Of a stretch of 60,000 nucleotides of DNA, positions 11,065 through 22,171 are shown one piece after another. Source of the DNA: Apostichopus japonicus (Eukaryota; Echinodermata; Holothuroidea; Aspidochirotida; Stichopodidae). A program made the position numbers and the translations under genes. The stretch spans positions 3,444,001 through 3,504,000 of the forward strand of contig NC_092570.1 of assembly GCF_037975245.1 (NCBI RefSeq). Reading direction: 5' to 3'. Each line of letters starts with the position of its first letter. The stretch's first letter is position 1. The notes under the pieces are model-generated. The model was not told where the DNA came from. It did no database searches and saw only the letters and a list, made by a program, of their open reading frames with translations.

Positions 11065-12435
11065 TCACAGCAAAACAGTCTGCTGTTATATACGTTGCAA
11101 AATGTCTAGGTTTCCAAACCAAGAGACATCATAATTGAGTTTGTTTATATATTTGTAGACAATACTTAATGATTGTTTACCTAGAAACATGCATCATTAG
11201 ACAAGCATTCATTATTTTTCTTCCAATGCAAATGTATAACATTCAGTATTAATAATCTTACCTTATTAAATTTAAAATATCGCATCAATACTGCTGTTCC
11301 TTTCGCGTTTTCTACAGTGTATTTACAATGATGCATTCCTGCATTGTGCTTGTTCTGTACCTTGAAACTCAATTCGAATCCAGCATCACCGTCACCTAGT
11401 GTAAACGTTTTGAGATTGTGCCATTTTTTGGTGTCGGATGAATCTCGCTCTTGAAACAGAATAGTAATATCCCTCTCACCCTTTACTTCTATAACATCCG
11501 AGTGGAAATGTCCGACATTTATTTGTGGGACATCGTCGTACTTGCCCAGAAACATGGGTATACCTGAAGGAAAAAAAAGCATAAAACTTGCTTTTGTTGG
11601 ACAATTTGTCGAGTACCCCAGAGATATGAATGACGTTGGTTGATTTGTTTTCTTCACTAGGTTCATTGCTTTCTTTTTCAGACTCAAAATAGGATATAAA
11701 CCAAATATAATAAGTCATCTATGACAGTATAGTTTATACTTTACGCGCTCAGGTATATCGGTAAATTGTTATCCCCCTCCCCCCCCCCCCCCCCAAAAAA
11801 AAGGAAAGCAGTACGATAATGAAAGCTTTGCAAAAACAAAAAAAAGGCAAATATAAGCAACTGGGAGCAAATCTAAGCACTAGGAATCGACAGTGTGCAA
11901 AAGAATACAAATCTTTAAATTAACATAAGCATTTATTAGCCACAACAGTTTCAGTATCGCTATTTACAATCATATAGTATATGCCAGCTATGTAGATACC
12001 ATAATTACATGGCATGTGTGGTAGGTCTATTGGTTTAGAGTTACCGTACAGTAGATGTATAGGACACTCATACAACAAACACAAATAGTACGTTAACAGC
12101 CGGTGTCAAAGAACGAGAGATATTACGGTAAAAAGGAAATGTATAACTAATATTTCGTTTCCACCGAAAATGATATGATGCTATACCGATAACAAAGATA
12201 AATAAATTTTAATAATAATAATAATAGTAATAATAATAATAATAAAACCTTGAGCAAGAAATATACTTACGCCCCCTCCCTCCCCGAACACCCCTTTTTC
12301 AACCATAGACCTTTAGCTGTTAGGACGAGATCCATTTATTCACATACCTTTCAAAGAGTCGGGTGGTTCTGATCCAGGATTGGGCATTGGATCATGTTTA
12401 AAATAATCCACACTGATATCTCCAGGTTCCAACAT
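11065..12435 (-). CDS. Gene B: single-domain Ig/FN3-like protein, close duplicate of gene A
   Basis: The exon layout is the same as gene A. Exon 1 is 12348-12435 (29 codons plus 1 nt, donor GTATGT), exon 2 is 11262-11563 (302 bp, donor GTAAGA) and the proposed exon 3 is 11065-11079 (TVLL, stop). The joined product is 134 residues. The N-terminus MLEPGDISVDY is near-identical to gene A. The exon 2 domain retains VIEVKGERDITILF, GDAGFELSFKV and GMHHCKYTVENAKG. Its one cysteine replaces a Phe of gene A and has no obvious partner. Both introns are intact with canonical GT-AG ends, and substitutions leave the frame open, so the copy looks functional. There is no signal peptide. Its role is unknown. 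Confidence 0.75.
11772..11804. repeat. Poly-C/poly-A tract in intron 1 of gene B
   Basis: A C-run of more than 20 interrupted bases is followed by an A-run, where gene A has ordinary sequence. It is a simple-sequence expansion that arose after the A/B duplication. Confidence 0.8.
12205..12246. repeat. (AAT)n microsatellite in intron 1 of gene B
   Basis: Imperfect TAATAA triplets run for about 40 bp. The equivalent position in gene A (near 4095-4110) has only a short AATAAATAAATT run. Confidence 0.8.
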
Positions 12436-12507
12436 TTTGACTTCAAATTGTGTAAGTTTTATTGTAGAGTTGGTATAAAAGACTGATATTAACTAAATAC
12501 AATATCC

Positions 12508-12516
12508 CCTTATATA
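12508..12516 (-). promoter_or_regulatory. TATA box of gene B
   Basis: TATATAAGG on the minus strand lies 73 bp upstream of the ATG, matching gene A in sequence and spacing. Confidence 0.6.
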
Positions 12517-13105
12517 CATGTATAAGAAAATTATTCCACTAGTTCATTCCATAACTATTTACATATAAATGGGCGATCAACTTTTTACATATGTTCATTC
12601 GCCTTGAATAATATAACACCGGGTCGATTTGTGGGGCAGGCAACTTTTATATATTAGTGCTATGTATTGCGTAGCAATGTTTACCAAAAAGTGCATACGT
12701 TACTACACCATACGTGAGAATTGGCGATGCTTTTCATTGCGTGTAGTTATCCATGGTGTACAGTTATAACGTTCCACTTTACGTGTGTGTCAACCAATGT
12801 TTTTTCGGTCTGTGAGCCTTTTCTTAAATATACACACTGTTTTCGGACAGTTGTCATATTCAGCTGTGTTATACCACCTTACGTGGATTATTTTACCTAC
12901 CGTACGTCCAATGTACAGTACTTAAGCGCAAATAGTTATAATAATGTAATAAACAAGGATATACTCCGGAGAAATGCAAGACACACACATGTAGACTTTT
13001 GGGTAACTTTGTTTTCAAGACAGATACAAATTAAATGTTTACAGAACTGATTTGACTTAAAAAATAAAGTGGGGAATACTTTGTAAATTTTAAACTGGTC
13101 AAAAA

Positions 13106-13830
13106 TATTTCACTGTGACATTCATTAGATTTTGTATTAAAAAAACTATACCTATTATATATGGTATCCCCTCCCTTTTGTAGAGGGTGAGGATAAGGTA
13201 CTATGTCGTTCTGGGTAGGGGTCTAATCCAAGGTTTTCTCTCCTTTTTTTGGTTGCAATTTGGTCAAAATGGAACTATATTTCCCACTCTTGAAATAACG
13301 TTGACGAATTTTCGACTGCATATGCTGTATACCGCGTATACATGCTATGTTCATGCCCTTAACTTGTGAAGTTTTTCCTTTTAATACTCTGTCTACCAGT
13401 GGACGGGGATTCTTTCTGGTAGCTAAAGCACCTCTTCCACGGTAGTTCACGTGGTTGCTCTACCCTCTGTTTCGATTTGATTTTTTTGTTTATGTGGTGG
13501 GGTGAAGGGGGGGCGAGGTGGAGTGCGAGGGGGTACACAGCATTTGTCTAACATCCGTTCTTGGCAGAGGTCTTGAGAATTTTTTTCGGTAAGGGGGTTG
13601 GGAGGGGGAGGGTTAAAATGCAAAACTGGTGCTATACTTCATGTTTGTATTACATCTGTGTGAATCGTACCAAAGTATATGACTTTACATTCGGGCAATT
13701 TTTTGGCGACCCCGTTCTTCCTATGGGGAACTCTTCCCCCTGCCACACCCTAGATGTAACACAATAGAACACATTCAAAGTTCGCATAATCCTGTTAATT
13801 TTTAATGAAGTTTGAAACCAAAGAACAAAA
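13106..13830. other. Intergenic DNA with G-rich tracts
   Basis: I see no supported gene. G-rich plus-strand tracts occur near 13495-13530 and 13590-13612. Confidence 0.5.
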
Positions 13831-14385
13831 TGCAACATGTAGAATATGATTAGAAAAAAAGTAATTAAATTTCATCAGTATTGACCCGATATTTCAGCAT
13901 GCTAAAAGGTGTTACAGGCTTCTTAGGTCTCAAGAAGAATCTGACCCTTCCTATTATTCACAGATATTGTTGAATATTCAATTAGATAATTCAATGTTTC
14001 CAATGGATGAGAATGTTTTAGAAATGGCAGTAATATGCTTATTCAAGATCGAGCATTGGTGACCATAATGAGACTTCCTAGCATATTTCTAGCAATACTG
14101 ATGACCTTTAAAAGAAATTTTCAAAGATTGTTTTTAGTCTGCTAAGAACAACGGATAGAAGAAAAATAAAGGATAATGACAAGGGACAAAACCTTTCAAT
14201 TTCGTTTGGGAATTTTAGAAAGATTCTTTTAACTGTCGGTTCTGGGTCAGAAAGAAATTGAATGTAAGCAATTAACTACACGATTATGTCACCCAATCTC
14301 GCGTAACAAACCAAATATTTAGAATATGAAATAATTAGTTTGATTGATTAATATCTTAAACAAGCATAGATAGACAAACTCAAAA
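13831..14385. repeat. Segmental duplication block, copy 2
   Basis: This is the partner of 1-620 and lies about 1.4 kb upstream of the gene B start codon. It holds no conserved open frame, so any constraint would be regulatory or simply recent duplication. Confidence 0.8.
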
Positions 14386-14973
14386 TGTATGTTATATGTA
14401 ATTTTCTCAAAATCAGTCAATCCAGCCATGACATATATTTTCACACTGGTTAAAAATTTGTCTGTGAATTTGTTAGTGTATCTTATCAAAGTTAAATGTC
14501 TGGTTATGTTTCTTATTGAATCGTCAGTCGGATTTATTGCATGTACAAATTTCTCATGCATGCATGCATTATGTAATGTATTGTTTTCACATTTTAGTGT
14601 CAACTGGAGGTCGACAAGTTATTTACAGGTTATATTTTCATAAAATAGCTACTTGTATCTGTCTTTTGTTATGTCTTACATATATTAACTGAACTTACTT
14701 ATTGTGTATGCTTTGTATAATTCTGCCAAATGAAAGTTTATTTGGAAGTCCAGTTTCTATGCAAAAAAAAGAAAAGCAAAAAAGAAAAAGAAAAGAGAGA
14801 TGGGAATTCCACACTTAGCCAGTTCTGGAGAGAGGTTATTATTCATACGTGAAAATTGTTTCATCCGTAGCTCAGAATATATAGTGAGACGAAGCCGTGT
14901 GCACTAAAAATGCCTCGACCGGTTGGCTACATTGAAAGACTTTGTTGTAACCTTGTTAGACTGGTAGCAAGTA

Positions 14974-15143
<170 letters not shown>

Positions 15144-16477
15144 CCGCTCGACAAATCTCCTGTATTTTCTCCGGCTATCATCGTCTTTCTCGTGAACGCG
15201 ACAATATTCAAATCATTTCGCAGAGAAAGTGATATATGTAATTCCATAAAGTGCGGTTTTTCAAGATATTAAGAGTTGAAAATGTCACCCGTTTGGGCCA
15301 TGGGTGAACTTGAAGGATGTTTTTTGTTTTGCCTAAGTAGTAAGTTTGCTTTGGATTGAATACCAGTTCCAAGTTTATCCTAGAGGATTTGTATTAAATA
15401 ATACCCAAACATCCAGTGGCTGTATAGTGTTATCCATACCGAGGCGCTTCTCAGATTAAAACAATTTACACGCTTCTGTCCACTTTATCCAGCAAATCCA
15501 AGATTCGCAAGCCATTCTCTTGAGTATTGACAGGACGTATAGCCACCTCTCACTCTCTGTAAAACAAAGAAAGAAAAAACTATATAATTTTAGAGTCATT
15601 TTAATCTTTTGAATCTCATTGGACAATAACTTTTTGGAGAATTTGGGTATCCTCCCCCCCCCCCCCCCCTCAAAGGAGCAAAAACCTGACGAGTTAAAAC
15701 GTTTTCCAATTTTCATTAAGATTTTCTAATTAATTTTCCATATTTTTTTAACTCAGGGTAATGGCTTATGTTGAATTGTACCTTTTTAAACATAGCTGTG
15801 AAAGTTATATAGGAAATGGTGGTAAAGGGGTAAGTGGATGGTATAGCAGTGGAATAACAAATTTTGATTTTAAATTTCTGTTTTATTTCTTGCTAGGATA
15901 ACATTGAGGAAGGGGATGGTGGTGGGTTTGATCAGTGTCGGGTTGATGGAAGAGGGATGGGAGACGTTAATTCCATGTGGAATGCTTCACTAGATATTTA
16001 CAACGAAACAACATTTGGAGCGTGGTTTTTTGCTTTCTTAAAAGTCGTTTTCATCGGTATGATATAAGATAAATCAGATTTTATTCACAACCATGATACC
16101 CCATGAACGCTTTTTGTTTGCAATTACAGGAATACTTGCAGATTCGTAGCCAGGAATTCACTTGGAAGAGGAAGGGGAGTGGGGTGGCAACAATGTAAAA
16201 AGGAGAACAATATTGGTATTTGCATGGTAACATATGTAGTTTGTTGTAAACATGGTGGGGACTCACAAGTATGGGTCGTGCCCGCCGTGCCCCCGTGTCT
16301 ACCAAACCCCCCGTGCCACTCGTGCCCTACGATGTTTACGGCTTTCGAGAAAGGAGTAGACAATGAGGGTTGGGTGGAGCAAGTGGATGAGGTGGGTTTG
16401 GGAGCGGGTGGGGGTGGGGGAATTAAGGTTTTGTTGAGAGAGGGCTTATATCATTTGATCAATATATTTATATAAAT

Positions 16478-16480
<3 letters not shown>
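15144..16480. other. Intergenic DNA, nothing recognised
   Basis: There is a C-run at about 15652-15669. Purine-rich patches occur near 15895-15960 and 16340-16440. No exon or repeat family was identified. Confidence 0.5.

Positions 16481-16481
<1 letters not shown>

Positions 16482-16554
<73 letters not shown>
16482..16554. repeat. (AT)n microsatellite just inside gene C intron 2
   Basis: About 70 bp of pure alternating AT begin roughly 10 bp past the exon 2 donor site of gene C. Confidence 0.95.
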
Positions 16555-16558
<4 letters not shown>

Positions 16559-16570
16559 TGTGACGCTAAC

Positions 16571-17560
16571 CTGTTCCACATTCAAAGTCTGCTGATAAAT
16601 TGGAGATCCACGTTCTGAATTCGTAGCTACATATCTTAGCATATGTCTACCCGCCATACGATCCCGGGTCTGTATTTGGACAGTGAATCCCAATTGCTCA
16701 GAATCCAACGTAACACGTCCGATTGAGGACCATTCCCCTCGTCCATACAAGCTTCTCTCTTCCAGCGTGACGGTAATAGGACGAATGCCCCCCATCGTTA
16801 TACTTTTCTGATATGCTCCTCCGGCAAAAACACGAACGGTATCGTCACCACCTCGGGTCAAAAATTTCGGTGAGCCTATACGATAGAAAATGCAAACACT
16901 TGTCAAACCTTCACGTACCTACAAACTTCAAACCTTCAAACCTACGCTGAACCTCACACCTTCCCTCCCTCACCCCCCTCCCGCAACCACCTCCTTAACA
17001 GGATTAAACACAAGGATCATGACTCAAATGTAGATAATTATTAGTGTATAAGACAAATCATAACTTATAACCAAATCGGACCATTCAATTGCATCAACTC
17101 TACCACAATTTATCTGCAACATAACATTTTTCGATCAAATTGAATTCAAGTCTAGTAAACTTATTATGGTACTTTTAAAACTTTGCCCCATATATACATA
17201 AAATATCTCTTATATACCCAGACCAATAGATATACGAGACGACAAGGGAGAGGCTTATACACAAATATATAATTTACAAATGTTCAAATTGATAAAATAT
17301 TTAATTCTAGCTGTGTTACCTCCACCTCCACCACCCCCCCCCCCTCTGTGTCGGATTAGGGAGGGGCATGACTTAGTCCCAGTGATGCAAATGTCCTACC
17401 CAGAGAAGAATCCAGCTTTGCCAGGACATAGCCAGCCTATGTTATATAATTTAAAAAAAAATTACTTACCGCGAAAAGTCCTGTCAGTTGGCTCTGGGGC
17501 ATTTATCGGAGTTTGGGCCCACGTCCATGTAGAAAATTGAACATCCGAAGTCTCAATCAT
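16571..17560 (-). CDS. Gene C: single-domain Ig/FN3-like protein (tandem family)
   Basis: Exon 1 is 17470-17560 (30 codons plus 1 nt, donor GTAAGT). Exon 2 is 16571-16875 (305 bp, acceptor ATAG, donor GTTAGC). The phase-1 junction is the same as in genes A and B. The N-terminus MIETSDVQFSTWTW is shared in pattern with gene D (MGIETSDVTFKTW). Exon 2 opens PKFLTR, contains IRPITVTLEE, a mid-domain W (GEWSSIG) and LGFTVQIQ, and closes GRHMLRYVATNSERG. There are no cysteines in the whole readable product and no signal peptide. The last exon was not found: past the donor lies a long (AT)n tract. I infer a fold and role shared with genes A and B; the family is unnamed to me. Confidence 0.7.
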
Positions 17561-17713
17561 AGTGCTATATGATATATACTTGTTAGTGTAGAATCCACGA
17601 AAACAAAGTTTTGTTTATAAAATTAGCAGAAGGTTGTATACAAAGTAACAAATGTAGCTCTTAGTTGCTTGGTTTGTTACAATATTGTGCCAGTATTTCA
17701 ATATTGCACACGG

Positions 17714-17722
17714 TTTTATATA
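17714..17722 (-). promoter_or_regulatory. Candidate TATA box of gene C
   Basis: TATATAAAA on the minus strand lies 154 bp upstream of the gene C ATG, giving an inferred 5' UTR of about 125 nt. A second AT-rich element (TATATATC) lies too close to the ATG to serve. Confidence 0.4.
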
Positions 17723-18895
17723 GTATGAAGAACGGGGACTCCCCTTACAGATATATAATATAGATAAAAGAGGATGGTTGTTAGTATTCCTCCGCCAGCA
17801 TTCACCCAACCGTCTGATAACACTATAATTTCACGTAAGGTCATATTCATACGTGAAACCAAATAGTTCATCGAAAATTATATTCTACACATCTGACTTG
17901 TTGATACCGATGTGGCGAACGTTACCGTATGTCTTTCGGTAATTAATGTTGTGTGAACATTTTGACGGAACTTACTAGTATGAAATGTAGAAAATATTCG
18001 CAATCTACCATATTACTATAATGTCTATTTCACTACCAGTACATACGGCTCAAAGATGTGAGCTTCTAGCTCAGATTTTCGCGAAGTTGCCATTGCTTAA
18101 CTATACACAATTTGCGAAGAAGCGAATGTTACCTAGGAAATAGCACACGTTAAAATATTCGTGGGTAATATTCAACCAGTTTGGTTCCTAAATATATCTA
18201 ATTCTTCGTTGATTCATTTCGCATTCAAGAATTGTGATTCCTATCATCAAATTGTGCTTCAACTTTCTTTACTTTAGTGAGAAAAACAAGAAATTTCATT
18301 CGTGTTCGATATATCGAGGTCATAATGTTACCAGAAGTTAATCTATACATTTGCTAGAATTTCTAGTTCGTTATGGGTTAAGCGGTGAGTGCTATCAACA
18401 TCAACACAGTGTATAATCGGAGGGTAGTTGTGTTTATTTGCATGAAAGATCAAATTCACTTCAAATAGGCTTTACCAACAGTTGCATAGCGGTGGCTTTC
18501 TTCACGATAGAGGCAGTTGTGGAGAGGGAAGGGTGTGTGTGTGGGGGGGGGGGTGTGGGAGGGGGTCTACTTCACTGAGAACTACCAGTAATTTGCAAAT
18601 TGTAATTTCTTATTGGAGTGGTGTGTTAAAGGAGAACAGTGGGAAGGAGAAAAGAAGGAGGTAAAGAGGGGGGGACAAGCGGCGACAAACTCCTGCCGAT
18701 TTAAGGCCTCAAACACACGAAGAGAACAAAGTCATAACAACCAGGTAGATCCAGGTAGTGGCGGGTGAGGCCGGGCTTTCCCCCTCCTGAAATGTCTTTG
18801 GTACTAAGAATTCGTCTTGTTCAAACTAAGGTACATTTAGTGGGGTAACATTAACACTCTTTGATAGAGGCCATTCCTTATACCTTTTACTGAAA
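17723..18895. other. Intergenic DNA, nothing recognised
   Basis: There is a G-run near 18541-18563. The open frame at 18482-18664 spans this low-complexity tract and has no support. Confidence 0.5.
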
Positions 18896-18898
18896 TTT

Positions 18899-19110
18899 TC
18901 CTTCGATATCTATCGAAGGCGTTAAATGTTTACCTGTGAGGTAACTTCTCATTGGGTGCAGTATATAGCTGCAGCTGCCTGGGGGGGGGGATTGTCTCTG
19001 GGACAGGTTATCATTGACCAGGGGTAATATAACGTCTGTAAAGCGCTTGAGACTATCGCTGGTATAAGGCGATATATAAAAAGCTAATATTATTTTAATT
19101 ATTATCGATA
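18899..19110 (+). mobile_element. SINE or LINE 3'-end-like element
   Basis: The segment 19034-19090 reads TGTAAAGCGCTTGAGAC, then GGTATAAGGCGATATATAAA, then an ATTATT-rich end. This is the familiar tail of L2/CR1-clade LINEs and of the SINEs that parasitise them. A 9-2-9 palindrome (CCTTCGATA, then its inverse) sits at 18899-18918 and may mark the 5' side. No protein remains. Confidence 0.6.
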
Positions 19111-20385
19111 CAATGATGTCTCCCGGGCCAGACCTTCTGAAGAAAAAAAGGTCCTGGATCCTCCACTGTCATCAATTTTATTTGACACGGATGGATGAGA
19201 TTGAACGGTTGGTAACTTTCTCCTCAGTATAACTCGAGTTCTTGTAAGAATTAACTCGTATCTGATGTCTAGTTAGATTAAGGGCTTTGTACAGATATTA
19301 TAAAGGATTTATATGTCGGGTAAGTGTGTTAACCATCGCTATATTTAGACGTTGCCATAACGTATCATTCTCGTGCCCCACAATGTGCTTTGGAAATATT
19401 TGAATACTTATATTTTAACTTTGCTTAATCCACCCCCTCATTTCCCCCCTCATTTCTCTCCTCTCTCCCCCTCCCCACCCTGTCCCACTCAACACAATGT
19501 AAAAGGCTGGTTAGCCCTCTACGTGAGCCAAACGTTAGTATTACGTAACTAAATATAGCGCAGTCTCTCTTTTATATGCCAACCTTGTAAAGGAAACTTT
19601 ACGATTATTATGATTTTGTTATCTTATATATAGGTACAACATCATTGGTATGGAACATATATGTAATGAAATATGTCCTTCATAACACGAAGAACTTCAT
19701 GTGGAAATGAAGAGTAAAAGTCAAAATTAAAACATGGCCTTGATTTGATATCAATATGTATTTCTATTTGAGAAAAGACATTCATTGAGAAGACACACAA
19801 CGCCGATGAAAAAAATTAATAATATTTAAAGATAAAAGAAAACTTGTCTACTAAATGGATTAAAGAAGAACAAAAATACAAAGAACCTAATTCTGCACAG
19901 ATATAACACATCATTAATTCACAATACTTTTATTCTGTCATATCGTTCCTTTCTAAGCTTCCGCGAAATTTGACAACCTGCAGTCTCTGAAATCATTGAA
20001 AATTCCATTGTGGAATACCTGATCGACACTTCTGGGCAAAGTGTCTGCCCATTCCCTAAAAGTGTGACGTATTCGAACTTATATACGGCTTTACCACTCA
20101 TGACTAGAACATTTTAGCCAAAATAAAAGGGTTTAGCAACTTTACACAGGTTTATTTTCAACCAATCAGAAAGCTTCATTATGTATTTTCAAACATATCG
20201 ACTGAACTGTGTTAAAGCTTTGATCGTCAGTAATATTGCTCCCAAGTCTTTCGAAATGGAATATGCTGGAAATATACCTTAGATTCTTCCTATAAGTACT
20301 GAAGCGAAATCTTTGGAAATGTATTTTCAAAACAAGCAAATAGATTGAGATATCGCTTTAAAAAATCTTTGGCGGTCAGTAAAAA
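19111..20385. other. Intergenic DNA, no supported gene
   Basis: A pyrimidine-rich patch lies at 19430-19490. A 60-codon minus-strand frame at 19919-20101 has coding-like composition at its start but no partner exon. Confidence 0.45.
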
Positions 20386-21010
20386 GAGTAGATCAAACCC
20401 ATTTGAACCAAGAGATGTATCTACGACATTGTTAGAAGTGATATGACCTCGTCTTTCTGCCGAAAAAGCTGATTTCCCCCAATCTCCTCCTCTCGTCTCC
20501 TCTTATAACATGAACATGCTTTAACAAGACTCATATTACAAGGTTCTGCATACTAAGCTTTTAAAATTACACGATTCATTCTTTTCATAACTACCATTTT
20601 TAGTTCACGTATAGCTTTGAAGAAAAAGAACAAATTAAAACAAACTGTGATATAGTTTACTATCAAAAGGATTGAAATAAAATAAATCATGAGAAATATG
20701 CATATCACATTATTTTTAAGCAGTTAAAACCCGAAATAGTTAGGATTAGGACTTAAAGACCGAGAGATGTATCCAATGACATTGTTATAGAACTGACATG
20801 ACTGCGTCTATCTGCCGAAAATGCTGATTATCTCCCCCCCCCCTCTCCCCTAATATAATGAACATGCTTCAATAAGACTACAAGGTTCTGCATACTAAGC
20901 TTTTAAAATTACACGAATGAACCTATTCATAACTACCCCTTTTAATTTAACGTACCTTTGAACTACATCAAAAACAAATTGAAAAAAAAACTCTGATAAA
21001 GTTATCATAT
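20385..21010. repeat. Tandem duplication, about 365-bp offset, two diverged copies
   Basis: The region 20395-20645 matches 20760-21005. Shared runs are AGAGATGTATC, GACATTGTTA, TCTGCCGAAAA with GCTGATT, ATGAACATGCTT, AAGGTTCTGCATACTAAGCT and TTTAAAATTACACGA, in order. No reading frame is preserved. Confidence 0.85.
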
Positions 21011-22150
21011 CATATAAAAGCAGTTAAAAAACCAAAGAAAGTCAATTTCACAGTGTGTCTCCTACGATTAGTTCACATTCCACCTGCTGAAACTAGCCAC
21101 CTTCGTTTCTCTGTTGAAAACAAAAACAAGAAAGAGAAAAAAGTCATATCATTAATACTATCATCAAAGTCAATTTATAGTAATTCTTTAATGACGTAAA
21201 AGGTCAATTGTCTGCATTGTTGGCAAGATTTAGCAAGATTACACTGTCTTTAGTTGATCTCAAGTGTATTTTCTTGAAAAGAAAAAGAAACATTGAGGGG
21301 ATTGACTATGAGATGAGGCAAAATATGCAAAATATGCAAGTTGGATACTTGTGGAGCTGAACGAAATTTCATAAATTTACATCTTTTGACCATCTCTATC
21401 TGCATGAAATCATATTGTATACTTTCCTGCTCCCTTTCCTCCCCAAACCTCCTCTATCACCCATTTGGCATTTTCATCAGTACTGTCATACCTATGCAAG
21501 ATATATTAACACAAAATAAAGTTTCAGAAGTTTCATCTTTGAAGTATGAATGCACCTATTTGTTGAAAGAATCAAAGTCCCTTAACTGGCAGAAAGACTT
21601 TTAGTGACCATTATTTCGGCGTCAATTTGGCTAAAGCCTTGAAATTGCTTCACTGTATGTCGTAAACTGAAAGCTAACTCAGACTAGGTGGACGATGCGT
21701 AGCCTAACCATACACTACAATGCATTGTTTGGATTCATTCTAAGGGGTATCTGTTAGAATGTAGGTAAGCCAGTCGTTAATTCTAAGTAATTTTACAGTA
21801 ACAATAAGGTGTTCTCAGGAGTATAGTCTTAATGTGACATCATCGAGCCACAGGTGCTTCCAATTTTGATGTTTTTTTTTAATTTTATCACTCATTGTTA
21901 TGTTCAAAGGCCATTATTTTAAAATTGCAACAGTAATTGTTTCAAATATGCTAGACTGACAAAACAAGTGGTCATACACCTTAGACCAAATCCATTTTAA
22001 TACCATATCACCATTAACACATATATCCTTCATTGAGACATTTTATTGTCCAATTTTGACCTTGTTCGATGTCCACGCAGGGAAAGAATGTAAGGTAAAA
22101 TCCGTCCGAAGAGTAATTGTTTTGAATAGAAATGATAGAAAGTGTTCTCT
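21011..22150. other. Intergenic DNA downstream of gene D, nothing recognised
   Basis: I looked for a third exon of gene D and saw none that I could support. The plus-strand frame 21341-21604 has no domain or splice evidence. Confidence 0.45.
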
Positions 22151-22171
22151 TTATGATAGACAGATACGCAC

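Larger units (their letters stand above)
10860..13105. repeat. Segmental duplication carrying gene B, partner of 2340-5875
   Basis: This copy includes the coding exons, both introns, the promoter and about 650 bp of upstream flank. It lacks the two segments present only in copy 1. Confidence 0.85.

Noticed and set aside
13650-13838. Overlapping frames on both strands near 13561-13838
   Set aside because: They are short, unsupported and not conserved in the duplicated copy.
19919-20101. Minus-strand frame that might be exon 1 of a sixth family member (YKFEYV near its start, a GTATTC donor at phase 2)
   Set aside because: The donor phase differs from the family (phase 1), the acidic-x-x-Asp motif is absent, and no Ig-like exon lies downstream.
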